Shown here: in pieces, positions 1-10,000 of the stretch
Layout: the number at the start of each line of letters is the position of its first letter
Numbering within the stretch: position 1 is the stretch's first letter
From: Phytophthora colocasiae
Lineage: Eukaryota; Oomycota; Peronosporomycetes; Peronosporales; Peronosporaceae
Length of the DNA: 64,000 bases
Direction of reading: 5' to 3'
Assembly (NCBI GenBank): GCA_018806915.1
Contig: JAGKQI010000047.1
Span: 992,001 to 1,056,000 of the forward strand
Program-made: the position numbers and the translations under genes
Notes under the pieces: generated by a model
Database searches by the model: none
Told to the model about the DNA's origin: nothing
The model's input: only the letters and a program-made list of their open reading frames with translations

Positions 1-951
1 ATTCTCAATGATCACTCGCTGAATAGATTCCCGCACTTTTTCGAGGGAGTCGACTTGACCAGCACTAGTGATAGCCACGTTTTGTGGTTTAAACGCAGCT
101 TCCAACGCACCCTTCACTTTCGTTGATACTCCGTCAAGATTCTTTAAAAATGAATTCATACGACATTCCATGTCAATCAGCACGTCCTTCAATAGGTCCT
201 CAGATATGAGGTCTTCTTTTGTTCCGATCACCTTGAACTGAGCACTTGGGTGTCGAAACAGGATCAACCGCATCCAACGAAGCACGTTCTCTTCGAAGAA
301 GCGTTGCAAACACGCCGTTTTCTTGGATCTCGAATAGGCAGCCACCTCCTTTAGTTTCTCAGCATATTTGCTCAAATCAACACAGATGAGATACAACGTG
401 CGCTCCGAATAAAACAACGCATGCGTAACCTGGTAGACGTCTTGGCCCGCAAAATCCCAGAAAGTGACATTGTGATGTTTCGTCTTCGGCTCGGTCCCTT
501 CATTGTTGTGTTCTTCAAACGAAAGTGAAACAAGGTCGATACCGATCGTTCGGTCTTTGATATCCACCAACACCGATGCTTTCGAAACCATCGACTTGAC
601 GAGGCTTGTTTTACCCCATGTGCTTGGACCGACGACACATACCTTGCATCGATAGACGAGTTCATCTGCGCTAGTTTTCTTCAAATCACGAAGAAACGTC
701 CGGACTGCATTTTTGCCGCCTTCGATGACTTCAATGGGGATATACGTCAGTTTCTCATCCTTAGGCAAACTAAGCCAGTGAAGTGAGGATTCCAGTAGTC
801 CCTTCTGATACGCTTGCAGTGTCAACGTGTCAATCGATTCTAACAAATTCGGATTCGATCCACTTGAACACAGCAAACGTGCGATGGCAACGGCTTTATC
901 GAGGCTACCAACCCTATCGGAGATAACGACGCGAAGAGGATTGCGATGCTC
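1..951 (-). CDS. Roc (Ras-of-complex) GTPase exon of the ankyrin-Roc gene, partial
   Basis: Open throughout on the minus strand from the splice acceptor at 952-953 to the window edge. The first ~100 residues link the last ankyrin repeat to the GTPase. A P-loop reading G-P-S-T-W-G-K-T-S lies at 630-604, a switch-II D-F-A-G-Q at 456-442, and a T-K-E-D guanine-specificity motif near 215. This order and spacing fit Roc domains of ROCO proteins, which bind GTP and act as intramolecular switches. The exon starts in phase 0 with E-H-R-N after a 60-bp intron (952-1011). The 3' end of the gene is off the window. Confidence 0.85.
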
Positions 952-1011
952 CTATTCACAAAACAATAATGTCACGTGAAACACATCATACAACGTCATA
1001 ACGCGACTAAC

Positions 1012-1336
1012 CTCGTCAAGTGCATTAACATTGGCGCCACGTTCCAGCAATAACGATACTGTTTCCGTGCTGCCGAACCTTGCTGCATGATGAAGGACGG
1101 TCCAGCCACTCTGCATTATTTCATTCGACAACACGTATCCATAGCCGCACATCGGTATCAGACATAGTACACCACGATATCAATACACACAACAACAGAG
1201 TCACAACACTTGTCCATGTAGTGACAGTCGCACGTACATTGTCAACAGCAGTCATGTCGGCGCCTCGATCCAACAATAACGACACCACTTCTGTACGTCC
1301 GGATTCTGCTGCAAAATGCAGCGCAGCCTTGCCATC
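1012..1336 (-). CDS. Two intact ankyrin-repeat exons (1238-1336 and 1012-1110)
   Basis: Each exon is 99 bp and encodes one ankyrin repeat with the A-L-H-x-A-A and L-L-L-x-R-G-A-(D/N) signatures. The exon at 1238-1336 begins D-G-K-A-A-L-H, and 1012-1110 begins S-G-W-T-V-L-H. The 127-bp intron between them (1111-1237) has a GTACGT donor and a TGCAG acceptor, giving a 226-bp exon-plus-intron unit that matches the units at 13.5-14.4 kb. Phase-0 symmetric exons let whole repeats be gained or lost without shifting frame. Confidence 0.85.
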
Positions 1337-1481
1337 CTGTATTTTTTCATTCGACAACACAAATCCATAGCCACACATCGGTATCAGACATAGTACACCA
1401 CGATATCAATACACACAACAACAGAATCATAACACTCGTCCATGTAGTGACACTCGCACGTACGTTGTCAACAGCAGTCAT

Positions 1482-1486
1482 GTCGG
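1482..1486. repeat. 5-bp target-site duplication (left), GTCGG
   Basis: GTCGG directly precedes the first LTR and is repeated at 12328-12332 directly after the third LTR. Five bases is the usual Ty1/Copia duplication length. No copy flanks the middle LTR, so the three-LTR array behaves as one insertion. Confidence 0.9.
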
Positions 1487-1734
1487 TGTTGGAATGCATT
1501 TTGAAGATCAGACAACTGAAGGTTGAAGATCAAGGTGAGACCCGGAGCATGGAGTAAGTCTAAACTGAGATGAAGCCTGTCGAAGCTGGGAGCTGCGGAT
1601 CTCTTCATGTGAAAGAGCTGAAGCTCAAGGATGGTTGCCAGACCTAGGAGAGCTAACACTCTAAATTTATTCATACTTTCATTTACCCTCTCTGGTGTAC
1701 GAGGTTATCGTTGGATTCGATTCAACTCACAACA
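1487..1734 (+). repeat. LTR 1 (5' LTR of the array)
   Basis: 248 bp, begins TGTTGGAATGC and ends CTCACAACA. It shows the TG...CA termini of retroviral-type LTRs and matches LTR 2 and LTR 3 along its whole length. It should hold the promoter and polyadenylation signals of the left copy. Confidence 0.93.
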
Positions 1735-1752
1735 GGGTTCTGAGCCCAAAGA
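1735..1752 (+). promoter_or_regulatory. Candidate primer binding site of the Copia element
   Basis: Directly after the LTR the sequence reads GGGTTCTGAGCCC. It does not begin with the TGG that pairs with a tRNA CCA end. Instead it resembles the complement of a tRNA anticodon arm, as in elements primed by an internal initiator-Met tRNA fragment (Drosophila copia type), with one base different from the initiator-Met anticodon arm. The same sequence follows LTR 2 at 7034. Primer identity is an inference. Confidence 0.45.
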
Positions 1753-1782
1753 CGTAATTCGTTCTGTGTGAGGAGATCCAAG

Positions 1783-4700
1783 ATGGCTACACCTCTGAAG
1801 TATACAAACGAGGGCGTCCCGAAGAACTGGGATGGAAAGGACTGGCAACAGTACAAGTGGGCCATGGGACTAGTGTTCCGGAAGAAGAAACTTACAGAGA
1901 TTGTGAGTGGAGACTTGAAACGGGATGCACTGGTGACTGATGAGGGCAAGACGAAGTTCGATGAGGATCAGGTGACGATCATGCAGTTGATCGGGATGTC
2001 ACTGCCTGCGGACAAGCTCCATCAGGTTCGACACAAGACCACAGGGACTGAGATGTGGAAGGCTTTGTGTGATATCTATGAGTGCACGGATAATCAAACG
2101 ACTATCGCGCACAGGAGTAGATGTCTGCGGAATGAGCTTGAAACTGTAAAACTGCACCCAGGTGGAGATGTGAACGAGCATTTGAGTAAGATGTTCAATA
2201 TTCGGACTGAATTGACATCGTTGAACTACACCGTGGAAGATATTGACATGGTGGAGATGCTGTTGGATAGCCTTCCGAATCAATACGAGTTTGAGAGTTT
2301 AAAGTCGGGTATTCGATACAACTTGGGCGTAGGAGGCACTACACCGGAACGAACTCGGGAACTAATTCGGATTGCAGACTCGCGTCAGAAAGTCTATAAG
2401 GCCAAGGGCGGAGCAAATCAACGTGGAAACCAGAAGAATGGTGGAAGCACAAACAGCACAAAGACTAAGAATGAGAAGGGGGACACGTCACAACAAGATA
2501 AGACCGGAGGCTCGAAGAAGAAGCAGAAGAAGTGTTTTGTCTGCGAGAGTACGGAGCATCTCAAAGTTGATTGTCCTAATCGAGCCAAACCTGCAGATAG
2601 TGATAATCCAAAAGAAACAGAACAGAAGCGAAAACCGAAGGGACACTTGACTATCTACAGGAGCAAACCCAAGCTGACGAAGATGTTGGTGTGGCAGCTG
2701 GTACTCTGAACGATTTGCCACAGATACCAATCGAGATGTTCGAGATGTTCGACGCTAGCCGAGAGGAAAGAGTCCTGCAGGACACGCATGGATTAGCAGG
2801 AGATAGGCAGAGTGACGAATCGACTGACACTGGAAGTGGATGGTGGTATTTCGATACCGCATCAAACACACACTTGACCGGAAATCGTGACCATTACTGT
2901 TCCTTCACGGAAGACACAACTGAGTCTCAAAGCGTGCATGGTGTTACTCCAGCGCTAGCCTCGCGAATTGAAGGAGTTGGAACAGTGGCATTGCAGACTG
3001 AGGTTGAAGGTGAATCCGTGGTAATCTACCTGAATGACGTATTCTACGTTCCTGGAGCAGCAGCTGGACTTCTCTCACCTGGTTTGGCGATGGAGCAAGG
3101 CTTCGAGTTTGATTATGATCGAGCTAGTAATGTCTTTAAGCTGATGCGAAATGGAAGAACCGTGGTAGTGGCAATGCCACAGGATGCAACGTGGGGATTT
3201 CAAGTGAATCCGGCGCAAAATAGACCTGCTGTTGAACCGCTAACTACGCCGATGGCAAATTTCACTGCAGTTGAAGGTGTTGCGTCGCTGAAGCTCTGGC
3301 ACGAGCGTTTAGGACACACCTGCCCCCAGTATCTCAAGACCATGGTGGATAAGGATATGGTGAAGGGTATGATGCTCACCCAGCGGCAGCAACAAGACGA
3401 CTGTGAGGCCTGCCATCTAGGTAAACAGAAGAAGACACCGTACAGAAAGAAACTTGACCGTGGATTAAATTCTCCAAATCAAGTGGTGTACGCAGATCTC
3501 TTGATTCCTAGTAGAGAGAACGGAACCCGGTTTGAAGCTGTGCTCGTGATCATGGATGGATTTTCGCGGTTTGTTACTGTGCATATGCTGACAAGCAAGG
3601 CAAGTGAAACCGTGAATAGGCACATCAAAGAGTACATCCTGTGGGCCGAAAGACAAGCTGGAAGGAACTCACCCAATGCAAACGGAAAGGTGCACAAGGT
3701 GCGGCAGGTACTGATCACGCACAGCGTTCGACAAGTGTTAACGGACAAAGGAGGTAAATTCGTGAACGGTCAGATTGACAAGTGGTATAAGTCGCATGGA
3801 ATTGAACACGTTCTTGTCGGTCCAAAGAGCTCGCAGCTAAACCTGTGTGAGCGAACCCACCAATCACTTGTGGAAATGACCAAAGCTACAATGCGTGATG
3901 CTGGATTTCCGAAGAGCATGTGGCCAGAAGCATTGCGGAATGCAGTGTATCTGAAGAATCGTGTATACAACAAAGGAACTCAGGGAATCCCTTTTGAGAT
4001 GATGTTTGGAGTAAAGCCGGATATCCATCACATTAGGAAGTTTGGGGCATTGGCCTATGTTCACGTTCCGATCACACCTGGAAGACGCAAATACCAAGAC
4101 AATGCGAAGCTTGGATATGTTCTTGGATACGCGGAGGATGTGATTGGATGCAAAGTGTATTTCCCTGAAGAGCGGACGGCAAAATTCGTGACAGATCTGC
4201 GCGTTACTGAAGAATGTATGTATCGGAACCGACATAATGTGGCAGTGGAAGACACCGACTTGGACTCGTTGCATTTCGAACAAGCTTCTTTTGAAGATGA
4301 TACAATTGAGCAGGACGATTCCTTAGTGATGACCGAGACGTTGCGTCTCGAGGAGGTGAAAGTTACCAAGAATCTGCTGAGCAGCATGATGAGGATAGTG
4401 TACTTCACAACGTCCATGGAGATGGTAATTTGTGGGACAAGGAGACACTACAGCAGAGTGTCGTTGACGTGACTGGAGTGGAGGGCATTACTGTAGCAAT
4501 TCCAACTGACGTTAGTGCTCAAGCAGCAACAGGAGGGACTGAAGTTGAGGAAGGTGAAAACGAGGATGACACTGGAAATGCCATCGCCTTACCGAACGTC
4601 TTCGCCGAGAAAGTCTACTGAAATTGCAGCATCAAGATGGAGTGAGCGGAAGCAGAGTGACAAATTATTCTCGCAGAACTCACCGGTACGAAGTGAAATA

Positions 4701-6728
4701 AAGGAAGACCGTGATGATGAATCTGTTGTTGGAAATTGTGGATCTGTTGCAGAATGGGATGCTTCAGAACATGACACAGAAAATGGAGTTGATAATTTCG
4801 TGGAAGAAGATGAAGCTGATCTAGATGTCACAGTGGCTAGTGTTTGCGGGTCCTCCTACGATCAGGAAGGTGACGAGCTGTGCAGTGATGATGGTCCAGA
4901 AAATGAAGATCGTATTGATGCTAGTGCACTATTATCAACGAGGCAGACCGGAAAGCGCACACAGCGGAGCGAGACGTCATCAGAAGTAGTGAGAGTTGAG
5001 CAGAACGCTGAAAAACAACAGCCAAAGCGGACTCGAACTGGATTACGTGAGGCTCATGAGCGTCGCCGACCTAGTTATTTGAATGACTACGTGGCAAATG
5101 TAGTGCAGAGTACGTCGCGTATTCTTAACAAGAATGGTATGCCGATACGTGCAAGTCAAGTAAGAATCCCAAGGAACCATCGCGAAGCTATGCGGTCGGA
5201 TTTTGCAGATTTCTGGCGAGAAGCCGAGCTGGAGGAGATGGCTGCTCTAAAAGCAAAAGGAGTTATTGAGGAGATCCCAGTGGAATCTGTACCACCAGAC
5301 GCGAAGCCAATCAATACAAGATGGGTCTACGCAGTTAAATCTGACCATCAAGGGTATGTGATTCGGTTCAAGTCGCGCACTGTTGCTTAGCGGAATTACC
5401 AGAGACCTGGAATCGATTTCATGGAGACTTTCGCACCTGTGGCTCGTATGTCGTCATTCCGATTGATCGTGGCGTTGGCTGCGGCGTTGAACCTGCAGTT
5501 GTACGGAGGTGACATCAGTACAGCGTACTTGAACGCACTGTTGGGGATCAAGCAGTACATCAGGTCAATTGATGGGTTTCCATGCGAGATCGACGGACAC
5601 ATGTATGTAGTTTTGAAAGCACTATATGGACTAAGGCAGTCGGGAAGAGAATGGAACTCGGAGTTGAATCACTGGCTCTTGGCAAACGGATACCAACGCT
5701 CGTTGACTGAACCGTGCCTTTATTACAAGTTCGAAGGAGAATGTATTATGCTGGTACTCGTGTACGTGGATGATATCCTGGTGGCTACAAATGACGAGGA
5801 CAATAAGCGTGACCTGTTCAAGGAATTGGATGCAGAGTACGGCATTAAGGACCAAGGTTTGCTCACGGATTATTTAGGCGTTGAAGTAGAGCAATCAGTG
5901 GACAAGATCACAATCAAGCAGAGCAAGTATGCGCGTGAAATATTGCAGACCTTCGGATATGAGAATGCGCACAGTATTGGAAATCCAATGGAGACAAATG
6001 CAAGACTACTTCCACTTACTGAGGACGAGAAATCTGACACCAGTTTCACATACCGGCAAGCAATAGGAATGCTGATGTACTTAGCAACTGGAACTCGTCC
6101 AGACTTGGCGTATGCAGTTGGCCAACTTAGCAGATTTGTGATGAAGCCATCCACTAAACATGTTGGTGCAGCGAAGCGTGTGCTCCGGTATCTGGCTGGA
6201 ACTGTGGAGTACGGAATAAGCTACGATCGTACCAAGGACATGCCTGACAAGATTGTTCTGGACGGCTACTGCGATAGTGACTGGGCAAACGATCCCATTT
6301 CGCGCAAGAGCACAACAGGACTGGTGTTCACACTGGCAGGAGGGGCTGTATCGTGGATGTCCAGACGTCAAACTATCGTGACGTTATCTACTGCTGAGGC
6401 TGAGTACGTTGCCGCGTGTGAGGCTGCTATGGAGGCGAAAGCAGAAAGCAACATTCTTCAGGAAATTTTGAAAAAGCAGAGTGTGGAATTGCGCATTGGA
6501 ATTGATAACCAAGCAGCGCATATACTCGCTACCAATCCTACGTACAGTCGACGCACTCGCCACATTGAGTTGCGTTGGCATTTCGTGCGCGAGCAAGTGG
6601 CGAAAGGTGCAATTGACTTGCACAAAATAAGTGGTGAAGTGAACCCTGCGGATACCTTTACTAAACCTTTGGACAAGAAAAGGATGGGCACGTTGCTCGA
6701 GCTCATTGGGGTTGGGAAGTCCAGCTAA
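1783..6728 (+). pseudogene. Copia gag-pol polyprotein, left copy, broken
   Basis: The same gene as the intact right copy, but with four disabling differences: a 2-bp insertion near 2665 just after the gag zinc knuckle, a 1-bp deletion near 4351 and a 1-bp insertion near 4575 in the acidic region after integrase, and an in-frame TAG at 5388-5390 at the start of reverse transcriptase. It also has Lys in place of the Glu found in the integrase D-K-G-G-E-F segment of the right copy (codon near 3755). It retains the His of the RNase H R-T-R-H-I-E motif (6561-6563) that the right copy lacks. The ATG at 1783 follows the LTR and primer site; a GTG 15 bases upstream is a less likely start. Confidence 0.9.
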
Positions 6729-6785
6729 GAGACTGGATTTGGAAAAAAACGCATGCTGGAATCGAAGGTGACTTCGAGGGAGGCG

Positions 6786-7033
6786 TGTTGGAATGCATTT
6801 TGAAGATCAGACAACTGAAGGTTGAAGATCAAGGTGAGACCCGGAGCATGGAGTAAGTCTAAACTGAGATGAAGCCTGTCGAAGCTGGGAGCTGCGGATC
6901 TCTTCATGTGAAAGAGCTGAAGCTCAAGGATGGTTGCCAGACCTAGGAGAGCTAACACTCTAAATTTATTCATACTTTCATTTACCCTCTCTGGTGTACG
7001 AGGTTATCGTTGGATTCGATTCAACTCACAACA
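6786..7033 (+). repeat. LTR 2 (shared middle LTR)
   Basis: 248 bp, same termini and sequence as LTR 1. It is preceded by a purine-rich stretch ending GAGGGAGGCG (polypurine tract of the left copy) and followed by GGGTTCTGAGCCC (primer site of the right copy). It therefore serves as 3' LTR of one copy and 5' LTR of the other. Confidence 0.93.
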
Positions 7034-7081
7034 GGGTTCTGAGCCCAAAGACGTAATTCGTTCTGTGTGAGGAGATCCAAG

Positions 7082-10000
7082 ATGGCTACACCTCTGAAGT
7101 ATACAAACGAGGGCGTCCCGAAGAACTGGGATGGAAAGGACTGGCAACAGTACAAGTGGGCCATGGGACTAGTGTTCCGGAAGAAGAAACTTACAGAGAT
7201 TGTGAGTGGAGACTTGAAACGGGATGCACTGGTGACTGATGAGGGCAAGACGAAGTTCGATGAGGATCAGGTGACGATCATGCAGTTGATCGGGATGTCA
7301 CTGCCTGCGGACAAGCTCCATCAGGTTCGACACAAGACCACAGGGACTGAGATGTGGAAGGCTTTGTGTGATATCTATGAGTGCACGGATAATCAAACGA
7401 CTATCGCGCACAGGAGTAGATGTCTGCGGAATGAGCTTGAAACTGTAAAACTGCACCCAGGTGGAGATGTGAACGAGCATTTGAGTAAGATGTTCAATAT
7501 TCGGACTGAATTGACATCGTTGAACTACACCGTGGAATATATTGACATGGTGGAGATGCTGTTGGATAGCCTTCCGAATCAATACGAGTTTGAGAGTTTA
7601 AAGTCGGGTATTCGATACAACTTGGGCGTAGGAGGCACTACACCGGAACGAACTCGGGAACTAATTCGGATTGCAGACTCGCGTCAGAAAGTCTATAAGG
7701 CCAAGGGCGGAGCAAATCAACGTGGAAACCAGAAGAATGGTGGAAGCACAAACAGCACAAAGACTAAGAATGAGAAGGGGGACACGTCACAACAAGATAA
7801 GACCGGAGGCTCGAAGAAGAAGCAGAAGAAGTGTTTTGTCTGCGAGAGTACGGAGCATCTCAAAGTTGATTGTCCTAATCGAGCCAAACCTGCAGATAGT
7901 GATAATCCAAAAGAAACAGAACAGAAGCGAAAACCGAAGGGACACTTGACTATCTACAGGAGCAACCAAGCTGACGAAGATGTTGGTGTGGCAGCTGGTA
8001 CTCTGAACGATTTGCCACAGATACCAATCGAGATGTTCGAGATGTTCGACGCTAGCCGAGAGGAAAGAGTCCTGCAGGACACGCATGGATTAGCAGGAGA
8101 TAGGCAGAGTGACGAATCGACTGACACTGGAAGTGGATGGTGGTATTTCGATACCGCATCAAACACACACTTGACCGGAAATCGTGACCATTACTGTTCC
8201 TTCACGGAAGACACAACTGAGTCTCAAAGCGTGCATGGTGTTACTCCAGCGCTAGCCTCGCGAATTGAAGGAGTTGGAACAGTGGCATTGCAGACTGAGG
8301 TTGAAGGTGAATCCGTGGTAATCTACCTGAATGACGTATTCTACGTTCCTGGAGCAGCAGCTGGACTTCTCTCACCTGGTTTGGCGATGGAGCAAGGCTT
8401 CGAGTTTGATTATGATCGAGCTAGTAATGTCTTTAAGCTGATGCGAAATGGAAGAACCGTGGTAGTGGCAATGCCACAGGATGCAACGTGGGGATTTCAA
8501 GTGAATCCGGCGCAAAATAGACCTGCTGTTGAACCGCTAACTACGCCGATGGCAAATTTCACTGCAGTTGAAGGTGTTGCGTCGCTGAAGCTCTGGCACG
8601 AGCGTTTAGGACACACCTGCCCCCAGTATCTCAAGACCATGGTGGATAAGGATATGGTGAAGGGTATGATGCTCACCCAGCGGCAGCAACAAGACGACTG
8701 TGAGGCCTGCCATCTAGGTAAACAGAAGAAGACACCGTACAGAAAGAAACTTGACCGTGGATTAAATTCTCCAAATCAAGTGGTGTACGCAGATCTCTTG
8801 ATTCCTAGTAGAGAGAACGGAACCCGGTTTGAAGCTGTGCTCGTGATCATGGATGGATTTTCGCGGTTTGTTACTGTGCATATGCTGACAAGCAAGGCAA
8901 GTGAAACCGTGAATAGGCACATCAAAGAGTACATCCTGTGGGCCGAAAGACAAGCTGGAAGGAACTCACCCAATGCAAACGGAAAGGTGCACAAGGTGCG
9001 GCAGGTACTGATCACGCACAGCGTTCGACAAGTGTTAACGGACAAAGGAGGTGAATTCGTGAACGGTCAGATTGACAAGTGGTATAAGTCGCATGGAATT
9101 GAACACGTTCTTGTCGGTCCAAAGAGCTCGCAGCTAAACCTGTGTGAGCGAACCCACCAATCACTTGTGGAAATGACCAAAGCTACAATGCGTGATGCTG
9201 GATTTCCGAAGAGCATGTGGCCAGAAGCATTGCGGAATGCAGTGTATCTGAAGAATCGTGTATACAACAAAGGAACTCAGGGAATCCCTTTTGAGATGAT
9301 GTTTGGAGTAAAGCCGGATATCCATCACATTAGGAAGTTTGGGGCATTGGCCTATGTTCACGTTCCGATCACACCTGGAAGACGCAAATACCAAGACAAT
9401 GCGAAGCTTGGATATGTTCTTGGATACGCGGAGGATGTGATTGGATGCAAAGTGTACTTCCCTGAAGAGCGGACGGCAAAATTCGTGACAGATCTGCGCG
9501 TTACTGAAGAATGTATGTATCGGAACCGACATAATGTGGCAGTGGAAGACACCGACTTGGACTCGTTGCATTTCGAACAAGCTTCTTTTGAAGATGATAC
9601 AATTGAGCAGGACGATTCCTTAGTGATGACCGAGACGTTGCGTCTCGAGGGAGGTGAAAGTTACCAAGAATCTGCTGAGCAGCATGATGAGGATAGTGTA
9701 CTTCACAACGTCCATGGAGATGGTAATTTGTGGGACAAGGAGACACTACAGCAGAGTGTCGTTGACGTGACTGGAGTGGAGGGCATTACTGTAGCAATTC
9801 CAACTGACGTTAGTGCTCAAGCAGCAACAGGAGGGACTGAAGTTGAGGAAGGTGAAAACGAGGATGACACTGAAATGCCATCGCCTTACCGAACGTCTTC
9901 GCCGAGAAAGTCTACTGAAATTGCAGCATCAAGATGGAGTGAGCGGAAGCAGAGTGACAAATTATTCTCGCAGAACTCACCGGTACGAAGTGAAATAAAG

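Noticed and set aside
1468..1674. Antisense frame in each LTR starting M-N-K-F-R-V (also at 6725-6973 and 12019-12267)
   Set aside because: It lies inside the non-coding LTR and the adjacent polypurine tract, runs against the element, and has no domain; its conservation only reflects LTR identity.
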